Source: Cytospora piceicola
Lineage: Eukaryota > Ascomycota > Sordariomycetes > Diaporthales > Cytosporaceae
Length of the DNA: 64,000 bases
Assembly: GCA_023375675.1 (NCBI GenBank)
Contig: JALQBC010000002.1
Span: 62,001-126,000 of the forward strand
Direction: 5' to 3'
Below the pieces are notes generated by a model that saw nothing but the letters and a program-made list of their open reading frames with translations, searched no databases and was not told where the DNA came from. Numbering within the stretch: the first letter of the stretch is position 1; every line of letters begins with the position of its first letter. Shown here in pieces: positions 52,745 through 61,874 of the stretch. Position numbers and translations under genes: made by a program.

Positions 52745-55393
52745 TTGTGTAAGCTAAGACTATACCTATTAAGTCTTTTAGTATGTTTTCGAGGCTGTAA
52801 AGAGGAGGAGAAGGTATTTTACCTAAAGAGCGTCTTAGGTATTAATAAGGTTATAAAGACTTTATCGGAGACGATACCGCTTAATATATTTAAGAAAGAG
52901 TTCTTTTATATCGCCGAGCTTTTCCGAAATTATAGTGATTTCTTAGCCGGCCGACGGCCGACGTAAAGCTACTACCGCGCCCGACGTAAAGGTAGTAGCT
53001 TAAGATAGCGTTAAAATACGTAATAAGGTTTTAGTTATAAGGGGGTATTAAAGATAACGGATAGCTTTGTCTTTGACCTTATATCGAATTTTACCGTTAA
53101 GATTATTTATATAAGCTGTATTAGTGTAAAACACTACTTTTTTAAGCTTTGTAAAAAATAATCTGTATTTAGAATATAACTCTTTAATTAGTTTACCGTC
53201 GAATTAAATATAGGCGGTCGAATTAGCGTGCTCTTTTACCTTCGAAACGTTACGGAATTTTTATTTATAGCTAGGTCTTAAGTAAAGAGTCGATTCCCGC
53301 TTTAACAGGTTATTCTTATAATAAGCAAATATATAAGTAGCTATATCCTTAGTCGTAAAGAATCCCGATATCTTTTTATAGCTATAAGGGTACGGGTAAG
53401 GCTTTAAACTAGTATATCCTTATAAATACTGTCTTATAGTAAACTTACTAAAAAAATAGTAACTGTAGCTCGGCTTTATAAAACACCTAAAGGTATACCT
53501 CTTTTTAGTATATAGTTACTTTACCTTCTTTATAATCTCTTCTTTATAGTCTTTATAGTATTGCTTTTACTACTTCGCGAGCTCTTCTTTATAGTCTTTA
53601 TAGTACTACTTTCTGTGCTTTACGAGCTTTTTTTTATAGTCTTCGCGATATTTCTTATTCTTTTTTAGAATCTCCTCCTTATAATCCTTATAGTACTGCT
53701 TTCCTTAATTCGCGATCTCTTTTTTATATTTTTTATAATACTGCTTTCCCCGCTTTACGATCTCCTTTTTATAGTTTTCGTAATATTTCTTACTCCTTTC
53801 CGTAATCTCTTCCTTATAGTCCTTATAGTACTGCTTTCCGTACTTTATAAGCTCCTTTTTATAGTCCTTACGATATTTCTTATTCCTTTCTAAAATCTCC
53901 TCTTTATAGTCCTTATAGTACTGCTTTCCTTAATTCGCGATCTCTTCTTTATATTCTTTATAGTACTACTTTCCCTGCTTTACGATCTCCTTCTTATAGT
54001 CCTTATAGTACTGCTTTCCTTACTTCGCCTACTCTTCCTTATAGTCCTTATAGTACTGCTTTCGCTATTTCGCCTACTTTTCCTTATAGTCCTTATAGTA
54101 CTACTTTCGCTATTTTACTATTTCGTCCTTATAGTCCTTATAGTACTGTTTTTTATATATAGCCTTAATTACTACTTTAATCCGTTATAACTATAGGATT
54201 TTAATTACTTTAAGTAGCGGGCTACGTTAGTTAATACTACGCTACTACTTCAGCTTATTAGGGACTGTTAGGATAAGGCCTAAGTAGTTTATTACGAGTA
54301 AAGTATTATTCCGATTATTACAGCTATTATAGGTTGTAAGCCCGGAAGAAAAAACTACTTCGGCGATCTGTATAACTAAAAAATAATAAATAACGTTTTA
54401 GTACTCTTCGGCCTTTTCGGCTAAGTAATAAAAGATATATACTTACTATAAAGGTAACCGTTTATATACGCCTGTTTTTAGATCTTTTTAAGCGATTAAA
54501 CTCTCGAAATATTATATAGGAATCTGCTTACTATTTTGTACTTTTTCCCTAGTAAGCTAACGAGATTTAACGCTATTAATACTAAATCCTAACCTATAAT
54601 AAATATAATAATGTTACTTATTATCTATAAGAAGTAACGCCTCGATATATAGTCTTCTCTTCGAAGGAAGCGGCTCTTTTATAAGTATAGGTATAATATC
54701 TAGTATTTATTTTAAGCTTAGTCGGAATATATTACGCTAAAATAGATTAAGGATAAGCTGCCTGATTTATTAAGCCTACTATTACGACGTCGATAGCTAG
54801 ATAATCGCTAACAGTTTATAAGAGACTGCTTTATTAGCGAGATTAATATATCTCTGTATAATCTATACGATTCCCCTTTTAAAAGGCTAAAGAGTCGATT
54901 CTTCTTAATAAAGAACGTGATACTATAAAAGCTTAGTAATATTATCTTATAGCTTTAGTAGACAGTTAGTCCCTTTTTAGTCCGGAATCCTGTTATACTT
55001 TAAGAAAAGTAGCGATATAAAAAGGTCTTCTTTTTTAAGGCCTTTATTATATAATTCTCGGATACTTAATTAGAAGATAGGTCGTTTAAATATCTTATAC
55101 GGCTTATTTCTTTAAGGTTACTTATTAGACGTATTCTTTTTAGCCTCGGCCTTTTCCTCTTCTTAATCCCTATCGTCCTTTTTATCTTCGTCTTCGTTTT
55201 CGTATTTTAAATCTCTTTTATTTAAGAACTCGACCTATGCTTTAATATACTTTAGCCTTATATCTACGGGTATAAGGTCGAGGTCTTACTTTTTTACTTT
55301 TTTATTAGCTAGAAGGTTAAGGTATAGCGCTTCTTTTATAGTGTCGAGGAGACTACTTAGATCCTTATCGTCGGAAGTAGTTATAGCAGACAT
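52745..55393 (-). pseudogene. Decayed ~880-codon gene with intact ATG and 15-residue repeats
   Basis: The start MSAITTSDDKDLSSLLDTIK at 55393 is intact. From there one frame continues leftward for about 2.65 kb with only TAA/TAG interruptions. After an acidic-basic segment (about codons 65-90) and a large globular region comes an array of about fourteen 15-residue repeats, consensus close to GKQYYKDYKEEIAKx (54150 to 53520). A C-terminal region of about 240 codons follows. The charged repeats should form a long helix or coiled coil. It is the last gene before the right inner TIR. A fully open 73-codon frame on the plus strand (52745-52966) is its antisense shadow. No family recognised. Confidence 0.58.
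53520..54150 (-). repeat. 45-bp minisatellite, ~14 copies, protein-coding
   Basis: Tandem copies spaced 45 bp apart, each containing CTTATAGTCCTTATAGTACT or a close variant, coding on the minus strand for a Lys/Tyr/Glu-rich 15-residue unit. The array stays in the frame of the surrounding gene. Confidence 0.85.
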
Positions 55394-55690
55394 TTTAAAT
55401 AATACTAATATTATAAGGTAGTTAGATCGGTAGAGTAAAGACTATTTAAAACGATTATATCGTATATTAGCTTTATCTTTATTAAATAGTAATAAATATA
55501 AAAAAAACATTACTATTATCTCTTACCTAGCTTATTATATTATAAGTATACCTATATAAAGTAAACCGACTTTTATATAATTAAAGTACCTAGTAAGTTT
55601 AGGCTCGAAATACGGAATTTATTTATTATTAAACCTCGATTATTAAAAGGTTACTTTTATAAGATATAATAATACCTTAGGGTATAGATT

Positions 55691-55920
55691 ACAGCACAGG
55701 CTATATACACCCCTCCGCCTTATTAGGGCCCGTATGTTTTAAACACCCCCCTCCCTTAGCCCTTACCCCTTTTCCTAGGGTTAAGGTCTTTAAATAACCT
55801 CACTTCGTACCCTAAACCACTAATAAAGCCCTACGATATATACGGACTAAGGCACGACTACTGCCTAGCATATATATAGACTTAGGCATTACTTAAGATC
55901 TCTTAATACGTTAAAAAAAA
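55691..55920 (-). repeat. Right inner terminal inverted repeat, ~230 bp
   Basis: Inverted partner of 15045-15270. Blocks shared after reverse-complementing include ACGTATTAAGAGATCTTAAG and GGGAGGGGGGTGTTTAAAAC. Differences are mostly transitions. It stops at a run of eight A (55913-55920), exactly where the left copy joins the outer 33 bp. Confidence 0.88.
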
Positions 55921-56033
55921 CTAGGGAACGGCGGTAGGACCGCCTGCCGAAAAGGCCTTCCGTTAAGAAGGATAGGAAACTTAATAGCTACTTATTTAGA
56001 TAGTTAGATACGCTGCTTAAGCTGCTCCGGATC

Positions 56034-56068
56034 CGATAGAGTAACGCCTTTCGGGCGTTACTCTATCG
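56034..56068. other. Perfect 15-bp stem hairpin
   Basis: CGATAGAGTAACGCC and its exact reverse complement flank a 5-base TTTCG loop. The stem would be a stable hairpin in single-stranded DNA or RNA. It contains no CpA or TpG, so RIP could not have disturbed it. Confidence 0.85.
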
Positions 56069-56092
56069 TCTCCTCCGCAGCCTTAAGCGGCG

Positions 56093-56688
56093 AGATAATT
56101 AACTAACTAACTAACTTACTAGCTATTTTACTAACTAACTTATTAGCTAACTTACTTATATACTTACCTACTTACTTACTTACTTAATAACTATATAACT
56201 AACTTATTAGCTATTTTAATAGCTAACTTACTAGCTAACTTATTAGTTAACTTACTTATTAACTTACTTACTTACTTACTTACTTAATAATTATATAACT
56301 ACTTTACTAGCTACTTTACTAGCTACTTTACTAACTACTTTACTAGCTAATTTACTAGCTAACTTACTTACTTACTTACTTAGTTATTTATTTACTTACT
56401 TACTAGTTAATTTAATAGCTAATTTAATAGCTAACTTTCTAACTAACCTACTTACTTACTTATATACTTACTTACTTACTTACCTACTTACTTACTTACT
56501 TATTTACTTATTTAATAGCGAATTTACTTACTAGCTAATTTACTAGTAAACTTACTTACTTACTTACCTACTTACTTACTTACTTACTTACTTACCTACT
56601 TACTTACTTACCTACTTACTTACTTACCTACTTACTTACTATCTAACTTACTAACTAACTTACTAACTAACTTACTTATTTACTTACC

Positions 56689-56722
<34 letters not shown>

Positions 56723-56936
56723 TTTACTTATTTAATAGCGAATTTACTTATTAGCTAACTTACTAACTAACTTACTAACTAACTTACTTACCTACCTACT
56801 TACTTACCTACTTACTTACTTATTTACCTACTTGCTTACTTATTTACTTATTTAATAGCGAATTTACTTACTAGCTAATTTACTAACAAACTTACCTACT
56901 TATTTACCTACTTACTTACCTACTTACTTACTTACC

Positions 56937-56970
<34 letters not shown>

Positions 56971-56998
56971 TTTACTTACTTACTTACTTACTTACTTA
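56093..56998. repeat. (CTTA)n tetranucleotide array with CTAGCTAA variants
   Basis: About 900 bp of CTTA/CTAA/CTAG tetranucleotides, with AATAGCGAATTTACTTA interruptions recurring near 56515, 56735 and 56855. Those interruptions indicate a higher-order unit of roughly 120-220 bp. Confidence 0.9.
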
Positions 56999-57547
56999 AT
57001 TCGAATCTAAAGGCTTATATAAGCTTTCGGTAAAGAAGAAAGGAGGGAAAGGCTAGGGTTCGGGTTAAGAACTTAAGAAACCTAAGAAACTTAAGGAATT
57101 AAAACTATTAGCTTTAATAGTAAGCTTACCTTAAAGGCTACGATTTAATTAAATATACCGTTTAATAGCCTTTTTTTTATAGATTCAGATTTAGGTAGGT
57201 TCTTTTTAATTAGATTAAAACTCGAGCGTGCATCTTAGTTCGAACCTAAGGTCTTCCGTAAAGAGCCTTATCGTAATCGGTCTTATCGTAGGCCTTAAAG
57301 TGACCGTAAGCCTTCCGGCAGGCATTAAAAGGTCTTACAATCTCTAGTTCTCTTAGCCGTTCGACGGCTAAAATCACTGCTTTCAGCATCTAATCAAATC
57401 CGAGAAACGGGTGCTGCAGCGAATCAGCATGATTATAATTCAGAGCTAATCAGAATTAAAAACAGGTGGCATAAATCTCAAAGGCAACAATTTTTCTATA
57501 TGCTCGCCCGCCTTGTAAAACAAACATCAACCTTCCTAACGGAAGGC

Positions 57548-57580
57548 ATTGAGGGTACGATACGAAATCAGTGAACAAAT
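57548..57580 (-). repeat. Right outer terminal inverted repeat, 33 bp
   Basis: Exact reverse complement of 15012-15044. Host sequence resumes with TGACATGCATTC. Confidence 0.92.
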
Positions 57581-59565
57581 TGACATGCATTCAATGCATG
57601 TGTTCGCTATGTCAGGGACAGTTCCCAGGGTTGTTTCCGAAACAATCACACCTTCAAGTGGGAGGGCAGAGGGGGGAGGTGTTGCCCCGAGTACGGACAT
57701 GAAGACAAATAGCATCGAAGTGAAATTCTCAACATCACCCGTCAGAACATTGATTCTATAGTCTCTGCTGCGGAGTTAGTGAGTAACGAGTTGAAGCTTT
57801 GAGGCCGGGTTAAGCGCAAAAGAAGGAAACGTTGGAAAATCTTAACATTTCACATAGAAGGACGGTGAGAATAAGATTCATGACGTCTACAACAGTACTT
57901 GCAACGAGCCCAAAACCATCTGAACAGCCTTGTAGGCACACAGCACTGACAGTCTTTTATGTACTATTCGGGAAACTTGCAATGCCTGGAAAAGGGCTCT
58001 ATTTATCTATCTCCGCTTTAGAATTTCGTATATTCCAACCCCTGAAGATGAAACACAGATGTCGAATGATCACGGAAGCACGAGTAGAGGGACCAATCGA
58101 TATTAAAGACCCTGGGACATGCTAGCCTTCATCAAAGTACTTCCAAAGTTGCTATTTGATATGGGAACTAGAGGTGTCTCGAGCGTGAATAAACTTGGTC
58201 AAGCTTTATTTATTGCTTGAAACCAAGGAAGATCCCCCGCATCCTCGCTCTGCTTACTATTACCCTTGTACCTCGGACTAGTTCTACCAACTTCACAGAT
58301 GATATTCTGGCTATTCTTTGGATAAGACTGTCAAAAACCAACGGCATTTTCAACGTTGTCCTGGACTTTCCGTTTCCAGTGATCCTAGGCCATGAGTTAT
58401 AATTGTTTACTTTCCCATTCATGTACCCCAGTTCTACTGTTCCAGATGTCCAAACCCGGAACTTGTTGTGCTTTCATTAGAACCCCCGGGCCTACAGCCG
58501 TGACACTGTTTACTTCAATTCTCTGTCTTCGCACATGTAAAGCCTGAATATTCGACGACATCCAAATAGGAAGCACACGAAGGAAAACCAGCTGTGAGTA
58601 TACCCCTAATTACATAAAAAAAATTGAAATTGTCGTTTCAGCCGCAGAGCGAATAGTCCACTTGCTGCCCTACAAACTGGGGCTCTCTACCGAAATTGCT
58701 CACTTGCAAGCAGCCACAAAGCTTGTCTTCCGTTAGGCCAACGCACATATGGTATGACAGGGCTCCAGAGTCAGGGGGCACGCATGCCTACCGCGTGCAA
58801 GGATCTTTTGTGTACGAGCTAAAAATAAATCTTCCATATTGAAAGAATACAATGTGAAAGATCTCATGAGTGCGAGTGCCGAGCAACTTCGCTAGTTTCC
58901 AGTGAGAAAGCAATCTCTCTGATATATCTAGGTAGATGCCGACCAAGTTCCGACGTCGCTGGCTAGCTGCTGACGACCTGGGGAGGCCAAAACCCTCACT
59001 TTTGTTGGCACTGGTCGACCTTTAAGATGCATGCAGAGGAGGTCCGTGCTACTCTCATCTCCCCCGGCCAAAGCCGACTGCCCAATTTGCGGGTCCATTC
59101 GTCGCAGTGTGCCAACTTTCAAGGTGTGTCTGTCAAGGCGGAACGGCGGAACAAGGCATTTGTCTTCCCCCTTTCAGCACAAGTAGGATGGCAATGAGTC
59201 CAGACTCTTGGGGGACCGGGATTAGAACATGGGGATGGGACATGGGTTTGTGGGCAGATAGTATCCGTTGTTCACATCATCATCCACTTAATATTAGATT
59301 TCGGCCGTGGAAACCACAGGGGCAGTATATATCCTGGGGGTTCCGTCGGTCTCCCTGCTTTGCCCTCTCGTCCCTTATTTCTTGACTTCGTCCGTTGTTA
59401 TCACTTACAATCGTGTCACCCTCACACTCTTTTCAACCGCGTAATTCAAGCAAATTCGCATAATTCAACAGTCGAGCTCTGACATACGCTCTTTTCGGGT
59501 ACAACTTCATCATTACTACCCACCCCACACTAGTTCTGTAGCTACCTCTACGACCCACAATCAAT
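57581..59565. other. Intergenic region right of the element
   Basis: Normal CpA/TpG content, no gene I can support. The right part includes the promoter of the CFEM gene; a TATATAT at about 59324-59330, about 240 bp upstream of the ATG, is a possible core element followed by a CT/CA-rich leader. Confidence 0.45.
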
Positions 59566-60124
59566 ATGCAGTTCAAGACGATCGCCATCTCTGCCTTCTT
59601 CGGCCTCGCTGTCGCGACATCCTCGACCGACGTCAGCGACCTGACCAATGAGCTGCCGTCGTGTAGTCTCCTCTGCCTTGTGTCGGGAGCCTCGTCTGCT
59701 GGCTGTGGCGCAACTGACTACACCTGCGCATGCGAGAACGAGGCCACCGTCACCTCCGAGGCCACCAGCTGCTTGAAATCTGCTTGCTCTGCATCTGAAA
59801 TTGGCAGTAAGTTACCCCCCTCCCCTCACCCCGTTTCCCCTGGCCCTTTTTTCAGTCAAATATTGACCTCAACGCCTAGCCACCAAAAGTGTAACAACCC
59901 AGATCTGCGACGCTATCACCGGCGACAACAGCACCACTTCCAAGGCCGAGACTGCTTCCAACTCTACTATTAGCAGCAGTACCACTTCATCCACCCCCAC
60001 GTCCATGAGTTCCACTGCCTCTCCTTCCAGCACTACCGGTTCCAGCGTCGGCTCTCGTCCTGAGCTCTACGGGCTTGGGCTGGCGGTCATTGCTGGCCTG
60101 ACCGGTCTCACGGTTCTCGCCTGA
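59566..60124 (+). CDS. CFEM-domain protein, probably GPI-anchored
   Basis: Two exons, 59566-59806 and 59880-60124, joined at a GTAAGT...TAG intron, give 161 residues. MQFKTIAISAFFGLAVATSS is a signal peptide. The CFEM domain follows with eight cysteines in the expected order: PSC, LLC, AGC, YTC-AC, TSC, SAC and QIC after the intron. A Ser/Thr-rich linker (about residues 100-140) leads to a hydrophobic C-terminus (LGLAVIAGLTGLTVLA) typical of a GPI-attachment signal. Fungal CFEM proteins sit on the cell surface or are secreted; some bind haem or iron, others act in host interaction. Which role applies here is unknown. It converges with the thioesterase gene (378 bp between stops). Confidence 0.9.
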
Positions 60125-60502
60125 GAATGCTAGCACGCATTGCAGCACAGTGAGGTACTCGTGTTCTCTATTTATGAATTTTCCAAAACTTCTAATATAT
60201 GGGAGCACATGCATATTGTAGGGCTGGTGTGGGTTCTGGGACATGTATAAACGGTTCGGGAGTCTAAGACAGCACAAAATATACCAGTGGCGATGGGCCT
60301 TACTAGATGTTCAATTATAGAAGAACAGGATGCCTGTTGCTACTGAAATTACATGGAATTTGTCTTTTGAAGACATCTATACATCTATCTTGTCTATAAT
60401 TTATACTTCTACCTCTACCAAGTAGCGCCATCCCCTGACCCAAACACTATCCAGCCAAATCAACATTGAAGGCATTGAATACTTCCAGAGGTTGTACCTC
60501 CT
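60125..60502. other. Convergent 3' region
   Basis: Lies between the stop codons of the CFEM gene (plus) and the thioesterase-fold gene (minus); should contain both 3' UTRs. Nothing else seen. Confidence 0.5.
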
Positions 60503-61632
60503 CTAGCCAGGGAAGAACCGTCCCAAGGCTCCACCTTCACCGCCGTCAAACAGCCCATTGGTACCATCCAGGGCCGCAAACTTCTCGGCATACTTCATGC
60601 CTTCCCGTCTTTGCCACTCCATCCTGGCCCAGTCCCACTCGCCCTCCGGGCTGAGATCGGCGTCCCCCACATCCTGTGCCTCGTCGCCGACCTCGTTCGG
60701 GCCGCTCCTCCAGCCGCCAGGCCTCTCGGGCAGCAGCCCGCTCTGCTCCATCAGGATCGACGGGTTCACCGTGAATCGCCCCACCTTGAAGACGTACTTG
60801 CTCACGGCCGTGGCGAGGACATACTTCTGGAAGTCCTGCCCCTCGCCCTCGGCCGTCGCCGCCGTCGCGGTGCCCCTCCGCAGGGGCCCGAACCAGCTCT
60901 TGCTCCCGCTGTCCCACGCCGTCGGCCTGACCTTGCCCTTGACCACGAAGTGCGTCAGGATGTAGACCCACTTCCGGTCCCAGGCCAGGATCCGTGTCCA
61001 CATCTCGTACCCCTGATACGGCGCGAGCTCCTTCTTGAAGGTGCAGAACACGCCGCCCAGCCCGATGGCCATGCCGCCCTTGGCCACCTTGCCCTCCTTG
61101 GTCACGACGACCTTGGTCCTCGCGTTGTCTTGGAGGGCGCGCACGCCGTCCCGCAGCAGGTGCGTGACGCACTGGCTACGGGCCACGTCCAGGTCGGAGA
61201 AGTAGGTGCTGTTGGACTTGTGCAGGTTGTAGTCGGTCTCGAGGAGGGGCGTGTACGAGGACGTGATGCCGTAGTGGAAGAGCATCTGGGGCTGCATCTG
61301 GGCCGGGCGGAGGAACGGGAGGTAGTTGCGGATTATGGCGCCCCAGACTCGGAACTAAAGCGCGAGGAAGGGGTGTCAGCCGATTGGTGGACGGCGTGGT
61401 TGTGGCAGGAGATGATGGAGGGGGGAGGGGAGCTTACAGTCCAGACGAAGGGCATGTTCTTCCAGTTCGCCACGACGAACAGCGCCAGGAGGATACGGCT
61501 CGTCCGGCCTGGGCCAGTGACGAAATCTGTGGCCAGCGTCTTCAAGTCGATGTGTAGCAGCGACATGCTAGCAATGCCTACGGCGCCGACGCCCAGGGGC
61601 AGGAGATAACCCAGCGCATTTGCGGACGCCAT
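60503..61632 (-). CDS. THEM6-like thioesterase-superfamily membrane protein (4HBT_2)
   Basis: Two exons, 61632-61438 and 61354-60503, give 348 residues; donor GTAAGC, acceptor TAG, phase 0. The N-terminus has two hydrophobic segments (about residues 8-28 and 46-64), probably membrane anchors. The hot-dog domain follows, with the family hallmark LETDYNLHKSNSTYFSDLDVAR near residues 105-126, then FCTFKKELAPYQGYEMWTRI and FVVKGKV. Fungal members are often mislabelled capsule polysaccharide biosynthesis protein. The fold hydrolyses or binds acyl thioesters, but the substrate of this group is not known. The C-terminal part is hydrophilic. The second exon is GC-rich. Confidence 0.85.
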
Positions 61633-61655
61633 TGTGTTTATCTAATAGTATGGCT

Positions 61656-61874
61656 CTATTCTTGCGGGAGTGATATCACCGTGTCTCTGTTGCTGGAGGT
61701 CTTCCCAGAGGTCGGCGCAGGGTTGCGAGTGCTGAAGAATCGGCGGATATATTGTCGCAGGGAGCCAAACAGCAGCACGATGATGACGACAACCCAGAGC
61801 GGCGCAGAACGAAGCACGCAGGTGATTGTGGTGCCGCACTTTGCGAGGAGGGAGGGAGAAGAAGGATAGGGCAT
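61656..61874 (-). CDS. Possible small membrane protein or upstream ORF
   Basis: A 72-codon frame with an ATG at 61874 ends 24 bp before the start codon of the thioesterase-fold gene on the same strand. It contains a convincing transmembrane segment (APLWVVVIIVLLFGSL) followed by a basic stretch, and a Ser/Thr-rich C-terminus. The frame is open further upstream without another ATG. It could be an upstream ORF in the leader of the next gene, a separate small gene, or chance. Confidence 0.33.
   Translation of the reverse strand: MPYPSSPSLLAKCGTTITCVLRSAPLWVVVIIVLLFGSLRQYIRRFFSTRNPAPTSGKTSSNRDTVISLPQE

Larger units (their letters stand above)
55921..57547. other. 1.63 kb insertion splitting the right TIR
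   Basis: The left end has the outer and inner TIR parts contiguous; here 1,627 bp lie between them. The insert begins CTAGGGAACGGCGG. It carries near-palindromic CCTTCCGTTAAGAAGG close to its left end (about 55953) and CCTTCCTAACGGAAGG close to its right end (about 57529), which are inverted copies of each other. It also carries a perfect hairpin, a ~0.9 kb CTTA array and a final ~175 bp that is not RIP-mutated. No gene seen. Confidence 0.7.
15012..57580. mobile_element. Giant RIP-mutated TIR element, 42.6 kb, class unassigned
   Basis: The two ends are a perfect 33-bp inverted repeat (outer sequence ATTTGTTCACTGATTTCG). On the left a further ~226 bp of imperfect inverted repeat follows directly; on the right it is displaced inward by an insertion. 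From 15045 to about 57370 nearly every CpA and TpG has become TpA while CpG is common, the classic RIP pattern, and the change from normal host composition is abrupt at both ends. At least fifteen decayed reading frames lie on both strands. Two have recognisable domains: a kinesin motor and a JmjC domain. I see no clear target-site duplication; only a TG dinucleotide is shared outside the two ends. No transposase, tyrosine recombinase, polymerase or capsid was recognised, so assignment to Starship, Polinton/Maverick or another class is not justified from sequence alone. Confidence 0.85.

Noticed and set aside
52745..52966. Open 73-codon plus-strand frame
   Set aside because: It lies antisense to the C-terminal end of the long minus-strand frame that starts at 55393.
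15012..57580. Starship with a DUF3435 captain, or Polinton with PolB and capsid
   Set aside because: The size would fit a Starship and the TIRs a Polinton, but no hallmark gene of either class was recognisable, and Starships are not normally bounded by TIRs of about 260 bp.
15012..57580. Centromere or simple AT-rich isochore
   Set aside because: Exact 33-bp inverted ends, long inner inverted repeats and preserved gene frames show a discrete inserted element.
15001..57591. A TG target-site duplication at the element ends
   Set aside because: TG does occur on both sides, but two bases are too few to claim.
60546..61609. Long frames of 208 and 332 codons overlapping the thioesterase-fold gene
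   Set aside because: They are out-of-frame readings of a GC-rich exon; the in-frame product carries the clear domain.
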